A DNA stretch of 64,000 bases, taken from NCBI GenBank assembly GCA_016711225.1, contig JADJTK010000011.1:124001-188000 (forward strand), given 5' to 3'. Of the stretch, positions 36,846 through 48,243 are shown one piece after another; within the stretch, counting starts at the first letter, position 1; each line of letters starts with the position of its first letter. The translations under genes and the position numbers were made by a program. A model generated the notes under the pieces. That model was not told the origin of the DNA and did not search any database. It worked only from the letters and a program-made list of their open reading frames with translations. This DNA comes from Opitutaceae bacterium. GTDB taxonomy: Bacteria; Verrucomicrobiota; Verrucomicrobiia; Opitutales; Opitutaceae.

Positions 36846-37087
36846 TCCGCTGCGTACGGAGGGGCAACGCTCGCCCGCGATGGCAATCGACCACCGCGAC
36901 CCACAGGCCAGGTTGGGCCCTTTGCGGCCCGGGAGTGCTCCGTTCTCCGTAAACAGAACGACAGGCGAGCCAGCGGTCAACCGGCTCTCCAGCGCGCACG
37001 CCGCAGGCCGGTCACAGACCGGCCCTACTTCAAATCACCGCCCAGGGCGGGGACGGTGCGCGAGACCCGCCCCGCCAATCAGCCGGC

Positions 37088-37954
37088 TCAGCCGCCGTAG
37101 GTGTCGCGCCAATCATGCGCTTTGGCCTCGGCCGCTTCTTCGGCGAGTTTGGCCTTCGCCTTCCGCTTCTCCACGATGGCAGCCACGATGAGCGAAAGCT
37201 CGAACAGCACCCACAGCGGCGCCGCCACCAACGACTGGGTGATCGGATCGGGCGTGGGCGTGACGATGGCAGCCACAATGAAGCAGATCACGATCACCAA
37301 CCGGCGCGATTTTCGAAACGTCGCCACCTCGACAATGCCCAGAAACGATAGGGCCAGCACCACTAGCGGAAACTCGAATACCACGCCCATGCCCACCACC
37401 AGCCAGGTCATGAGGCTGTAGTAGGATCCCACCGTCCAGATCATTGCGTAGCCCATCCATTTGGTCGCTTCGATGGCGACCTGGATCGAGGCCGGCACCA
37501 GCAGCAGGTAGCTGAACGCCGCTCCCAACAAAAACAGCAGCACCGCGACCCCGACGGTAGGCACCACCACCCGCTTTTCCGTGGCCGAGAGCGCCGGGGA
37601 GACGAACTGCCCCAGAAAAAACAGCATAAACGGTATCGACACCACCAACGCAGGAGTAACGCAGATTTGCACCATCACGCCGTACACTTCCATCGGAGAA
37701 TCCGTGCGCAGCGCCAGCACCTCCCCGGCGGCGGCCAGTGCCCGGTGCCAAGGCCACTCAAGAAACTCGCGCACCTGCTGCAGGAACACACCCGAGAGCA
37801 CCGAGAAAGCCACCAGCACAATGGCGCATTTCACCAGCGTCCAACGCAGTTCCTCGAGGTGGTCGAGAAAACCCATGACCTTCTCGCCCGGCCGGCCGGT
37901 GAGCTCGGTGGCGTCGTCGCGATCGTCGGGAGGCGGCTGGGGAGCGAAGGGCAC
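37088..37954 (-). CDS. tatC: Twin-arginine translocase subunit TatC
   Basis: The start of the domain is MGFLDHLEELRWTLVKCAIV; six hydrophobic helices follow with PFMLFFLGQFVSPALSATEK and FEFPLVVLALSFLGIV, both typical of TatC. It binds twin-arginine signal peptides in the inner membrane. GTG 37954 gives 288 residues; ATG 37876 just before the conserved helix is an alternative. The C-terminus is charged. It lies next to sufU on the same strand (32 bases apart). Confidence 0.94.
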   Translation of the reverse strand: MPFAPQPPPDDRDDATELTGRPGEKVMGFLDHLEELRWTLVKCAIVLVAFSVLSGVFLQQVREFLEWPWHRALAAAGEVLALRTDSPMEVYGVMVQICVTPALVVSIPFMLFFLGQFVSPALSATEKRVVVPTVGVAVLLFLLGAAFSYLLLVPASIQVAIEATKWMGYAMIWTVGSYYSLMTWLVVGMGVVFEFPLVVLALSFLGIVEVATFRKSRRLVIVICFIVAAIVTPTPDPITQSLVAAPLWVLFELSLIVAAIVEKRKAKAKLAEEAAEAKAHDWRDTYGG

Positions 37955-37986
37955 GGGGCAAGATCAGGCGGTGTTGGCCGCCGGCG

Positions 37987-38436
37987 TCAAGCGCCCGCCT
38001 GCCCGCCAGGCCGCGACAGCGCCTGACCCAAGGCCTGCCAGGCCAAGCTCGCACACTTGACCCGTTGCGGATAGCGGGCTGCCCCCTGCAAGGCCTGCAG
38101 GTCGCCCAGCGCCTCAAGCTCCGCGGGGGGCAAACCCTCGCCGCACAGCAACCGATGCACCTGGTTGGCGAGGACGAGGGCCGCCGGTTGCGGCTTGCCG
38201 CGCACTTTGGTCGTCAGCAGCGAAGCCGAGGCCTGACTGAGCGCGCAGCCCTGGCCGGTGAACGTCACCTCCGCCACCCGTCCCTCCGGCGAAAGCCGCA
38301 GGTGCACCTCCACCTCGTCGCCGCAGGTTGGATTCTCGGCACGGGCCCGGTGGGTCTCGCCCGCGCAGGCGCCGTGGTGGCGGGGATGGCGGGAATGGTC
38401 GAGGAGGATGTCCTGGTAGAGCTGATCGAGGTCCAC
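37987..38436 (-). CDS. sufU: SufU/NifU-like Fe-S assembly protein
   Basis: The 149-residue protein has LYQDILLDHSRHPRHHG, the metal-site Cys in NPTCGDEVEV, TGQGCALSQASASLL and RVKCASLAWQAL, the SufU pattern. It receives or delivers sulfur during Fe-S assembly. I use GTG 38436 (MDLDQLYQDIL); TTG 38445 is also possible. No sufBCDS genes are visible here. Confidence 0.9.
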   Translation of the reverse strand: MDLDQLYQDILLDHSRHPRHHGACAGETHRARAENPTCGDEVEVHLRLSPEGRVAEVTFTGQGCALSQASASLLTTKVRGKPQPAALVLANQVHRLLCGEGLPPAELEALGDLQALQGAARYPQRVKCASLAWQALGQALSRPGGQAGA

Positions 38437-38738
38437 GGCATCCAACGTGGGAACAAATCCCCCGCGCGGCAACCCGGCAGGCGCTCGCCCCCGTGACCGA
38501 GCCGGCGGCCCCGCCCGCCATCCGGGCGTAGCGGTTTTCGCCAGAACGTCGGATCCCGCGCCCGACGCCGCCCGCCCATTACTCCGGCTTCTTCCCGCCG
38601 CCCCATCGCCCTCCCCCGCTGCCGCAACATTGACACTACGCGCCGCGGCGACGATAAACCCGGGCCTTCCCCCGTGCAGCCCCGGTCCCCCCTGAACTCG
38701 ACCGAGACTGCTCCGTTCCCTCAAACCCTCCTCCTGCG

Positions 38739-41552
<2,814 letters not shown>

Positions 41553-41560
41553 CGCATCGG

Positions 41561-41650
41561 TAGCGAGTAGCGGGTAGTGAGTGGCGAGCATCCTCCTGCC
41601 CTCCTGCTCCTGCTCGTCCTCCTTCTCGTAATCGTTCTCGTTCTGCTTCT
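41561..41650 (+). repeat. Dispersed tagcgagcatcc / pyrimidine element, copy 3
   Basis: GGTAGCGAGTAGCGGGTAGT, GAGTGGCGAGCATCC and then degenerate TCCTGCTC/TTCTCGTAATCG repeats. It lies between the ppdK stop and its terminator. The string TTCTCGTAATCGTTCTC is shared with copy 4 at 42721. Confidence 0.65.
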
Positions 41651-41654
41651 CCCC

Positions 41655-41685
41655 AGCCCCGCGCCTCCCCGGCGCGGGGCTTTTT
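41655..41685 (+). terminator. Terminator of ppdK
   Basis: AGCCCCGCGCC-TCCCC-GGCGCGGGGCT is a perfect 11-bp stem with a TTTTT tail. Confidence 0.93.
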
Positions 41686-41724
41686 CGTCCGATCTCGATT
41701 CGTGAACTAGCCTGCCGCCTGCGG

Positions 41725-41779
41725 GTGGACGCGATTGACCTCAATCGCGTCTGACCGCGTTGAGGTCAACGCGTCCACC
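41725..41779. repeat. Inverted repeat containing GACCGCGTTG-type palindrome, copy 3
   Basis: GTGGACGCGATTGACCTCAA (41725-41744) and TTGAGGTCAACGCGTCCAC (41760-41778) pair over about 19 bp with one missing base. The right half, GACCGCGTTGAGGTCAACGC followed by GTCCACC, belongs to the family at 34522 and 36773. Confidence 0.65.
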
Positions 41780-41840
41780 TTTGTCAGCCTGTTGGGCGAG
41801 ACTGGCCTAATAGGTTGCCTCCTGGTGGTGGGGCGGGCTT

Positions 41841-41935
41841 CACGCCCGCCATCCGAGCTCGCGCCGTTTTGGCGGGGATAAACCCCGCCCCACCGCCGAA
41901 GTGTCCGAAACGTGGTGGAGGGCGAGGCTCCGCCC
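41841..41935 (+). repeat. Cassette B, copy 1
   Basis: CGCCCGCCATCCGAGCTCGC, then TTTTGGCGGGG and GGAGGGCGAGGCTCCG are repeated with few changes at 42848-42957. The last element also occurs inverted at 42069-42093. Confidence 0.65.
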
Positions 41936-42063
41936 AAACCGATTCCGGATGTAGGGCCCGACCTTGTGTCCGCGCCGCTTTGACGTCGGACAGGAACCAT
42001 CACCCCGGATTTCGAAGACGACAAAAGGTAACAGAGGAGCTCCAAGCCGGTTCGGGTTCCGTC

Positions 42064-42093
42064 CCAGCTCGGGCGGAGCCTCGCCCTCCAACG
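42064..42093 (-). repeat. Inverted copy of the GGAGGGCGAGGCTCCG element
   Basis: The minus strand reads CCGTTGGAGGGCGAGGCTCC then GCCCGAGC, matching 42931-42957 at nearly every base and pairing with 41917-41935. Confidence 0.6.
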
Positions 42094-42246
42094 GAACAAC
42101 CCGCACCTCGGGCTCCGATACTCACCCGCGCCGTCGCCGAAAAACGCGCTCGCCCGCGACCCCGGCCCGCGCCACCTTTCGCCGCAGCCAACCTAACGTT
42201 TCGCGTATTCGACCAACGCCCCAAGACCACTTTTCGAGGACCCACC

Positions 42247-42702
42247 ATGGACCTGAGCCACTGCCCCCTCTTCGCCGAATTCACCGCCGCGGAGCTCGCC
42301 GAACTCCAAGCCATCGCCTCCAAAACCGTGCTCGACGCTGGCGACTACGCCTTCCATGAGAAGGCCCCGGGGGAGAGCCTCCTCGTCCTCTCCGTTGGCA
42401 CCCTGCAGATCACCAAAACCGCGCCCTCCGGCGACGAGGAGGAACTGGCCGTGCTGAGCAGCGGCAGCTCCACTGGAGAAATGGCATTCTTTGGCAACGG
42501 CCGGCGCTCCGCCTCGGGCCGGGCGCTCGAACGCGTCGAACTCGTCGTCCTCCCCTATCCCGCTCTGCGCGCCCTGCTCGACGCCCAGCCGGTGATCGCC
42601 GCCAAATTCTACAAAGCCGTCGCCGCTGGCGTGGTCCGCCGCGTGCATTCCATGAACGACAACGTGGCCTTCCTGAAGGCGTTTCTGAAAGCCCGCGCAT
42701 AA
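42247..42702 (+). CDS. Stand-alone cyclic-nucleotide-binding-domain protein
   Basis: The 151-residue protein MDLSHCPLFAEFTAAELAEL is a single CNB domain: VLSVGTLQITKTAPSGDEEE, a phosphate-binding-cassette-like GEMAFFGNGRRSASGRALER, and ELVVLPYPALRALLDA. There is no HTH, so it is not a complete Crp/Fnr regulator; it may sense a nucleotide or act as regulatory subunit. It is flanked on both sides by copies of the same repeats (41561-41935 and 42721-42957). Confidence 0.85.
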   Translation: MDLSHCPLFAEFTAAELAELQAIASKTVLDAGDYAFHEKAPGESLLVLSVGTLQITKTAPSGDEEELAVLSSGSSTGEMAFFGNGRRSASGRALERVELVVLPYPALRALLDAQPVIAAKFYKAVAAGVVRRVHSMNDNVAFLKAFLKARA

Positions 42703-42720
42703 GCCTACGGCGCACTTCGA

Positions 42721-42782
42721 GGTAGCGGGTAGCGAGCATCCGACGCTGCTCATTCTCGTAATCGTTCTCCTGCTCGTTCTCC
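42721..42782 (+). repeat. Dispersed tagcgagcatcc / pyrimidine element, copy 4
   Basis: GGTAGCGGGTAGCGAGCATCC is followed by TTCTCGTAATCGTTCTCCTGCTC-type repeats. It lies 18 bases after the CNB gene stop, as copy 3 lies after ppdK. Confidence 0.65.
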
Positions 42783-42847
42783 CCAACCCGAGCCACGCCG
42801 GCGAGGGGATGTTTCCTGCCGGGCACCAAGTAGTTGTTCTTTATTTA

Positions 42848-42957
42848 CGCCCGCCATCCGAGCTCGCACCGCTTTGGCGGGGAAAACCCCGCCCACCGCC
42901 GGAACGACCGAACCGTGATGGCGAGGCTCCCGTTGGAGGGCGAGGCTCCGTCCGAGC
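42848..42957 (+). repeat. Cassette B, copy 2
   Basis: The same elements as 41841-41935 appear in the same order, with an extra GGCGAGGCTCC unit before GTTGGAGGGCGAGGCTCCGT. Confidence 0.65.
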
Positions 42958-42984
42958 GGCCTCGCCCGCCCCCGGGCTGACGGC

Positions 42985-44718
42985 TCACTTCGCCGTCGGC
43001 TCGACAAAGCCGGCCAGCGCGTAGATCAGCGAGGCGTTCCAGTGGATCGCGATCTCGTTGCGGGAGGCGTCCTCCTTAACATCAAAATACATGCGCGCGT
43101 CGGGGTGCGGCCCGCCGACGAGATACCCCGGCCAGTCCGGACCGCGGCGGTCGTGCATGTCGGCCGGCGGCTTGGCGCCCAGACCGGACACGTACGAACG
43201 ACCGTGAAAATTCCGGCCAAACAGATACGCGAGCGACTCCTGCGCGGTCCGCCGATACGCCGGCTCCGGCTTCGGGCTGAGCCGGTCGGCCAGCTGAAGC
43301 AAATACGTCTGCCCGGCCACCGAGCCGTTGCAGCCCCAGAAAAAGTCGGCCTTGGAGGCGCCAAAGGGCCGACCGTGCGGGTTGACGCGGCAGTTTTCCA
43401 CGATGCGGCCTGCCTGGCCGAGTAGGCTGCCGGTAAGGTGGCGAACCAGGCCGACATTACGCGCCTCCTTGCGGCTGGCCGTAAGGTAGGTGCCGAGACC
43501 GAGGTCGCGGACATTGCCCCAGTCGGGGCCGGAGAGGGTCAACTCGATGGTCTGCGCGCGGCGCTCGAAATCCTGCAGGAAGGCCGCCTCGCCGGTGGTC
43601 TCCCAAAGCTCGGCCACGGCCCAGAGCCGATGAACCGGGTCGGGCGCGCCATAGCCGCCGGTGTGGAAACCGGTGAGATCGGCGTCGTGCTGCTCGGGAT
43701 GCGCCACCAGGAAGGCCCAGCTCTTGCGTGCCGCCGCGAGGCAACGATCCGCATACGCCGGGTCGAACTCGCGGAAATGCCGGGCGCCGAGCGCCATCAT
43801 CGCCACGAAGTCGGCCGTGGCCGTGGTGCCCCACTGCGTATAGAAGCGCGGGCTGGGGTCCTTGTCCGGCGGGCCCCAGTAGTTGAAGTTCCGGGCCGTG
43901 AGCTTGTGGTACACCCGGCCGTCCTCGGCCTGCATGGTGAACATCCACTCGAACTCATACTTCAGCTCGGCGAGCAGGTCGGGCATGCCCTTGCCGCTCT
44001 CGGGCAGGCCGATCGCCACGGGTTCGATGCGGTCGCGGAAGTGTTCCCAGGCCTTGAACATGAGCCCGACGGAGACACCGGCGTTCACGATGTACTTGTT
44101 GTAGTCGCCCGCATCATGCCAACCGCCGACGCTGGGACGGATCGCACCTTCGGGGCCGCCAATGGCGTCAAGCAAGCCGTCCTCAAGATGGCAGGCGCCG
44201 TGTTCATATACGCGCCCATTGTGCTCACCCTTCACCGCGACGCCGCAGCGCCACAGATACATACCGCGCGTCACCACCCGGAAGGGCTCGTTCCAGACCT
44301 GGGTCCCCACGGCAAACGGCTCCGAGCGCCCCACGCCGGCAATATCCAGCACGTAGCGACCCGGGGTCTTGAGCGCGCTGAAATCGACCGTCCGCACCGC
44401 CTCGTCAGTATCGGTGGGGGCGGTGCGCACAGGCGCTCCAATCGGTCCGGCCAGCACCACCGCGCCCGTGTTCGCATCAAGCACGCGAAAGGCCGAGGAA
44501 TCGGCGAGGATGGTGGCGCACTTCACCGCATCGGGCAGGAAGCCGACGGTGTTCACACGGATCACCGCGCCCGGAGGCGGGGGAAGGTCGGGGCGGCGCC
44601 AGTTGGGGACCTGGGCAGGCGCCGGCGTTGTCGCCGGGGCGGCCGCCGGAGTCTGGGCGGTGGCAAGAGTGCAACAGGCCAGGGAAAGAGAAGCAGTCAG
44701 TAGGCGTAGGCTTGGCAT
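42985..44718 (-). CDS. Secreted glycoside hydrolase family 9 (cellulase-like)
   Basis: A signal peptide (MPSLRLLTASLSLACCTLAT) and Ala/Pro linker precede an Ig-like CelD N-terminal domain (VIRVNTVGFLPDAVKCATIL) and a GH9 catalytic domain: VGGWHDAGDYNKYIVNAGVS with the catalytic Asp pair, QWGTTATADFVAMMALGARH, NPHGRPFGASKADFFWGCNG and DVKEDASRNEIAIHWNASLI with the general-acid Glu. 577 residues. It should cleave beta-1,4-glucan outside the cytoplasm. ATG 44733, five codons upstream, is an alternative start. Confidence 0.92.
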   Translation of the reverse strand: MPSLRLLTASLSLACCTLATAQTPAAAPATTPAPAQVPNWRRPDLPPPPGAVIRVNTVGFLPDAVKCATILADSSAFRVLDANTGAVVLAGPIGAPVRTAPTDTDEAVRTVDFSALKTPGRYVLDIAGVGRSEPFAVGTQVWNEPFRVVTRGMYLWRCGVAVKGEHNGRVYEHGACHLEDGLLDAIGGPEGAIRPSVGGWHDAGDYNKYIVNAGVSVGLMFKAWEHFRDRIEPVAIGLPESGKGMPDLLAELKYEFEWMFTMQAEDGRVYHKLTARNFNYWGPPDKDPSPRFYTQWGTTATADFVAMMALGARHFREFDPAYADRCLAAARKSWAFLVAHPEQHDADLTGFHTGGYGAPDPVHRLWAVAELWETTGEAAFLQDFERRAQTIELTLSGPDWGNVRDLGLGTYLTASRKEARNVGLVRHLTGSLLGQAGRIVENCRVNPHGRPFGASKADFFWGCNGSVAGQTYLLQLADRLSPKPEPAYRRTAQESLAYLFGRNFHGRSYVSGLGAKPPADMHDRRGPDWPGYLVGGPHPDARMYFDVKEDASRNEIAIHWNASLIYALAGFVEPTAK

Positions 44719-44848
44719 GGGGAAATCGAGCATAGAGGCGGGGTTGACGAGCTATGGGCTGAGCGCCCAAGCGATTCACCGAATTCGCATTCGCCCACAA
44801 GGGGCAATCGGGCAATGCGCCTACTTCGGATCCCATTTAACGCATCTG

Positions 44849-45256
44849 ATGAAATTGCTCATTCTCACCGGCACTTGGCTCCTGTCCCTCGGCTCACCCG
44901 AACCGCTGATCCCCCAAAACCCCACTCCTCCGCCAGCCGCCGCGTTCACCGGCACCATCGAGCTGCGGGGCACCACCGAGACCCGGGGCAAGGGCGAGCT
45001 CAACCCCGACCAGGAAGCCACCAGCCTCACCCGGGTGCGTAAGTTCGAGGGCCCCGCTTGGTATCGCCGCGACATCGACATCCCCACCGACTGGGCCGGC
45101 CGGCGCCTCCAGCTCCGCCTCGAGCGCACGAAGTTCACCCAGGTCTGGCACGACCACCCGTTCGGCTCCCAACTGCTCGCCGGCACCCCGCCGGACCGCC
45201 AGCCCGCACTGCGCGAGCTCGGCCCGGGCGCAACGCCCATCCCCGGGCACCCGTAG
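44849..45256 (+). pseudogene. 5' remnant of a GH2-type glycosidase gene
   Basis: From ATG 44849 a signal-like MKLLILTGTWLLSLG leads to TRVRKFEGPAWYRRDIDIPT and DWAGRRLQLRLERTKFTQVW, the sugar-binding jelly roll of GH2 enzymes. The frame stops at TAG 45254 after 135 residues and no catalytic domain follows. It is a truncated leftover. Confidence 0.7.
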
Positions 45257-45562
45257 CCGCGCTCGGGGCAGGGGTCCGCTTCCGCTGGCGAGGCACCGGC
45301 CGCGCCGACGCCCTCCCCCCGGCACCACCGCGCCTGCGGCACACCCTCCCGGTACGTGCCAGAAATCTTCGGACACGCCCGTGGAGGGCCGCGGGGCGCC
45401 AGCAGCGGAGTCCACGCGCATGGAAGAAAACTCGGCGTCGCCCGGCGCCTGCCGCAGGCGCGACGCCACCGGCCCGTCTGCCGTGCGCTCCCGCGCTGGT
45501 CTCCCCTTCCGAATTGAACCCCACCCCACCGCACTGTACTACCGCCCCCAACCTCGCCACCC
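45257..45562. other. Intergenic region after the GH2 remnant
   Basis: These 306 bases show no gene. They may include further decayed GH2 sequence and the promoter of the permease. Confidence 0.35.
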
Positions 45563-48061
45563 TTGCCCTCCGACTCCCGCCTCGCCCTGCGCGTCCTCAT
45601 CAAGGACCGAGCCTTCGCCCTGATCGCGGTCTTCGTACTCGCGCTCGGTATCTGCGCCGTCACCACCCAGTTCAGCGTCGTCAACGGCGTGATGCTGCGC
45701 GGCTTCTCGTTTCCCAACGCCGCCCGGCTGGTGAGCGTCAACTTCATCGACCCCACGCAGACCACGGCCTTCGGCACCGCCGGCCAGATCGCATCCCTCG
45801 ACTTCGACGAACTGCAGCCGGCGCAACGCTCGTTCGAGCTGATGGCCAACTACCTCAACGGCTCGACGGTCAACGTCACCATCGACGGCACTCCGCAACG
45901 TTTCACCGGCGCCTACGTCGGGGAACACTTCCTTCGCATCCTCGGTGTGGCGCCCGCCTTGGGCCGCGACTTCTCCGCTGCCGACAACCGACCTGGCGCC
46001 GAGAAGGTTGCCCTGATCAGCGACCAGATCTGGCGGCGGGAGTTCGGCGGCAACCGCGAGATCGTGGGCAAGGCCATCCGCCTCAACGGCAAGGCCGCCA
46101 CGATCGTCGGCGTCATGCCACCGGGCTTCAGCTTCCCAACCAACGAACAACTCTGGATCCCCCTCTACAACGAGTATCCGCCGCCTACCCGCAACGATCC
46201 GCAGGCGGTTGCGCCAGCCGTGCTCGCACTGCTCAAACCCGGGGTCACCCTCGCCCAGGCCACCGCGGAGATGACCATCCACGCGCAACGCTCCGCCGCC
46301 GACTACCCGGAAACAAACAAGGCCTTCAACACCGGCGAGGTCAGCCCGCTCATCGATGCCTTCCTCGGTGGGCCGATCAAGGGCCTGTTGTGGACGATGC
46401 TAGGTTTCTGTGTCGGGGTGCTGTTGATCGCCTGCGCCAACGTCATGAACATGCAGTTCGCCCGGGCGACGACCCGCGCGAAGGAGCTCGCCATCCGTTC
46501 CTCGCTGGGCGCCACGCGCTGGCGCCTGATCCGGCAGATGGTCACCGAGAGCTTCGTGGTGGCCGCCGTCGGGGCGGTGGTGGGCGTCGCCGGTGCGTTC
46601 TGGGCCGTCGACTACCTCTCCGCCATCATCCGCAATCAGGAGAATCCACCGCCGGCCTGGATCACGTTCACGATCGACGGCCCGACGCTAGCCTGCACCG
46701 TTGCCGCCGCGCTGCTCGCCGCACTCGCCTCGGGGTTTGTGCCGGCTTGGCTGTCGTCGCGATCCGCGGCGGCCGCCGCGCTCAAGGAGGGCGGCCGAGG
46801 CAACACGAACCGCACGGTCAACTTCATCACCCGCAGTCTGGTGGTGTTGCAGATCATCGTCTCCTGCGTGCTGCTGATCGGCTCCCTGCTGCAGGTGCGT
46901 TCGATCGTCGCCCAGCAAAACATCGATTTTGGCTACGACACGGGCACCATCATGACGGCCCGCATGGGCCTGATGGGCGGCGACTATCCGAGCCCGGAGG
47001 CACGACAGCTGTTCTTCGAACGCCTGCTGCGCTCCCTCCAAGGCAATCCCGAGTTCGCCGCCACCGCGCTCACCAGCCGCTTCCGCATGGTCTTTTCGGG
47101 CAATGGCCCGGTCGAGATCGAGGGCAAGGAGTACAAGGAAAACCGCGACCGGACCAACGCCAACTTCGAGCAGATCTCCGCGGGCTTCTTCGAGGTCACC
47201 GGTCAGCGGCTGCTGGAAGGCCGCGACTTCCGTAACGACGACAGCGACACGAAGCTGCCTGTGGCGGTGGTCAACGCCGCATTTGCCCGGAAACATTTCG
47301 GCAACCAATCGCCCCTTGGCCGCCGCTTCCGCACCACCGCGCCCGACGGCACCCAGGCCGGCCCGTGGCGCTCGATCGCGGGCGTTGTTTCCACCATCCG
47401 GATGCTCGGGCCGTTCAACCCGCCAAACGTCGACGAGTCCGGATTCTACGTGCCCTTCTTCGCCACGCCGTTCGGCCCGGTGCCGCCCACGCCCGTCGCC
47501 AGCCAATTCGCCACCGTTCTGGTGAAACCCCGGGGAGGGCAGCAGGCCGAGGCGCTCGCCAATGCCCTGCGCCGCGAGGTCCAGAAGGTCGACCCGAACC
47601 TGCCGCTGTATTTCGTTGCGACACCGAAGGCCAACATCGAGGGCTTCATCGCACAGAACCGGATCATCGCCACCATGTTCTCACTCTTCGGCCTGGTGGC
47701 GGTGGCGCTTTCGGCCGTCGGCCTGTACGGGGTGATGTCCTACTCAGTGCAGCAGCGCACGCAGGAATTCGGCGTACGCATGGCGCTCGGCGCCGACCAG
47801 CAACGAATCCTCCGAATGGTCCTCCGGCAGGGCGCGCAGCAGTTGGCTCTCGGCCTTGGGATCGGGCTCGGGTTCTCCCTGCTGGTGGCCGTCGCCGGCA
47901 GATCCGCCATTCAGAATGTGCTCTTCCAGGTTAGTCCACTGGATCCACTCACCTACCTGGGGGTGACGACGGTGATCATCCTTGTCTCCATCGTCGCCAC
48001 GTTGGTGCCGGCGCTGCGCGCCTCCCAGGTCCATCCCAACGAAGCGCTGCGGCAAGAGTGA
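45563..48061 (+). CDS. ADOP-type FtsX/MacB-like permease
   Basis: The 832-residue protein has the duplicated layout of the ADOP family: an N-terminal helix (AFALIAVFVLALGICAVTTQ), a MacB periplasmic domain (VSVNFIDPT, GEHFLRILGVAPALGRDFSA, IVGVMPPGFSFP), FtsX helices (GFCVGVLLIACANVMNMQFA, TRAKELAIRSSLGATRWRLI), then a second periplasmic domain and a final helix set (LFGLVAVALSAVGLYGVMSY, RTQEFGVRMALGA). It starts at TTG 45563. Such permeases may export a toxic compound or lipoprotein, but no ATPase gene is adjacent. Confidence 0.88.
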   Translation: MPSDSRLALRVLIKDRAFALIAVFVLALGICAVTTQFSVVNGVMLRGFSFPNAARLVSVNFIDPTQTTAFGTAGQIASLDFDELQPAQRSFELMANYLNGSTVNVTIDGTPQRFTGAYVGEHFLRILGVAPALGRDFSAADNRPGAEKVALISDQIWRREFGGNREIVGKAIRLNGKAATIVGVMPPGFSFPTNEQLWIPLYNEYPPPTRNDPQAVAPAVLALLKPGVTLAQATAEMTIHAQRSAADYPETNKAFNTGEVSPLIDAFLGGPIKGLLWTMLGFCVGVLLIACANVMNMQFARATTRAKELAIRSSLGATRWRLIRQMVTESFVVAAVGAVVGVAGAFWAVDYLSAIIRNQENPPPAWITFTIDGPTLACTVAAALLAALASGFVPAWLSSRSAAAAALKEGGRGNTNRTVNFITRSLVVLQIIVSCVLLIGSLLQVRSIVAQQNIDFGYDTGTIMTARMGLMGGDYPSPEARQLFFERLLRSLQGNPEFAATALTSRFRMVFSGNGPVEIEGKEYKENRDRTNANFEQISAGFFEVTGQRLLEGRDFRNDDSDTKLPVAVVNAAFARKHFGNQSPLGRRFRTTAPDGTQAGPWRSIAGVVSTIRMLGPFNPPNVDESGFYVPFFATPFGPVPPTPVASQFATVLVKPRGGQQAEALANALRREVQKVDPNLPLYFVATPKANIEGFIAQNRIIATMFSLFGLVAVALSAVGLYGVMSYSVQQRTQEFGVRMALGADQQRILRMVLRQGAQQLALGLGIGLGFSLLVAVAGRSAIQNVLFQVSPLDPLTYLGVTTVIILVSIVATLVPALRASQVHPNEALRQE

Positions 48062-48243
48062 GTACTGCACCGGGAATACTCCGCCAGTAGTAGAATCTCT
48101 TGGGCGGGCTCAGGGCCCGCGCCCCAGGGGGGATGCTCGCCACCCCATTGGGCTCACCGCATCCCCCAAACACGGCGAAAAGACCAGTTCAGATGCTCCG
48201 ACCCTGAACCGATAGGATCCGTGCACCGTCCTGAGCTGTCGTC

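Larger units (their letters stand above)
36738..37087. other. Convergent intergenic region with several palindromes
   Basis: These 350 bases between convergent genes hold the palindrome at 36773-36798, a terminator-like hairpin at 36807-36845, CGTTCT/AGAACG at about 36941-36960, and GCCGGTC-ACA-GACCGGC at about 37008-37024. No gene is seen. Confidence 0.5.

Noticed and set aside
45058..47235. 725-residue plus-strand frame overlapping the ADOP permease
   Set aside because: Arg/Pro-rich out-of-frame shadow; the permease frame has all family motifs.
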